DNA from: Aquificaceae bacterium
Lineage (GTDB): Bacteria > Aquificota > Aquificia > Aquificales > Aquificaceae
Assembly (NCBI GenBank): GCA_025057245.1
Contig: JANWYC010000057.1
Location: 1-6,534 of the forward strand
Length of the DNA: 6,534 nucleotides
Reading direction: 5' to 3'
Below the pieces are notes generated by a model. The model made no database searches. It saw nothing but the letters and a program-made list of their open reading frames with translations, and had not been told where the DNA came from. A program made the position numbers and the translations under genes. Shown piece after piece: positions 6,417 through 6,534 of this stretch (within the stretch, counting starts at the first letter, position 1; every line of letters begins with the position of its first letter).

Positions 6417-6422
6417 CACCTC
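6417..6422 (-). promoter_or_regulatory. Shine-Dalgarno of rpsJ, overlapping the tuf stop
   Basis: GAGGTG lies 6 nt before the rpsJ ATG. Its first two bases are the last two of the tuf TGA (TGAGGTG). A ribosome ending tuf would cover this site, so termination and re-initiation are probably linked. Confidence 0.85.
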
Positions 6423-6534
6423 ATTCTATGATTTTGGTAACCACACCAGCACCCACAGTCCTACCACCTTCCCTTATGGCAAACCTAAGCTGTTCCTCCA
6501 TCGCCACTGGCTTCACAAGCTCCACCTCTATCTC
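6421..6534 (-). CDS. tuf: Elongation factor Tu, partial: last 37 residues, 5' part outside window
   Basis: EF-Tu is the GTPase that delivers aminoacyl-tRNA to the ribosomal A site. Only the end of domain 3 is present, from the window edge to a TGA at 6421-6423. The residues begin [20 protein letters not shown] and end [17 protein letters not shown], which is the near-invariant bacterial EF-Tu C terminus (E. coli ends [17 protein letters not shown]). This part is too short to be covered by a long reading frame but is unambiguous. Its position directly ahead of rpsJ is the common str-to-S10 junction, in which tuf closes the str operon. Which tuf copy this is, and whether fusA precedes it, lies outside the window. 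Confidence 0.95.
   Translation of the reverse strand, partial: EIEVELVKPVAMEEQLRFAIREGGRTVGAGVVTKIIE

Overview
The window is a bacterial S10-type ribosomal-protein operon lying entirely on the minus strand. It therefore reads from high to low coordinates: 3' end of tuf (EF-Tu), rpsJ, rplC, rplD, rplW, rplB, rpsS, rplV, rpsC, rplP, rpmC, rpsQ, then the 5' two-thirds or so of lptD, which runs off the low-coordinate edge. All eleven genes of the classical S10 operon are present, intact and in canonical order. No RNA gene, mobile element, CRISPR array, convincing terminator or strong promoter is visible.

The organism is a diderm bacterium, since it has an LPS-transport barrel protein. Several traits fit a thermophile of the Aquificales (Aquifex/Hydrogenobacter/Thermocrinis type): heavy use of AGG/AGA for Arg and ATA for Ile, proteins rich in Lys, Glu and Val, an enlarged L2 and L3, and an S19 with a long N-terminal extension. 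The lineage is inferred from protein character and memory, not from a search.

Layout: tuf tail (6421-6534) and rpsJ are only 10 nt apart, so there is no room for an S10 leader. The genes from rpsJ to rpsQ (6410-1205) are packed with gaps of 10 nt or less or with overlaps of 1-14 nt. Every ribosomal-protein gene has a Shine-Dalgarno (SD) sequence 6-7 nt before its start, and seven of the eleven carry exactly GAGGTG. At the low end, lptD starts 9 nt after the rpsQ stop. The spc-operon gene rplN, expected there in many bacteria, is absent, and lptD has no SD at the normal distance.

The ribosomal proteins divide between the small subunit (S10, S19, S3, S17) and the large subunit (L3, L4, L23, L2, L22, L16, L29). 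L4 and L22 line the exit tunnel, L23 and L29 sit at its mouth, and L2, L3 and L16 surround the peptidyl-transferase region. The observations most worth a second look are the placement and unusual initiation of lptD, the S19 extension, and the LptD cysteine pattern. I found no evidence of a wholly new system.
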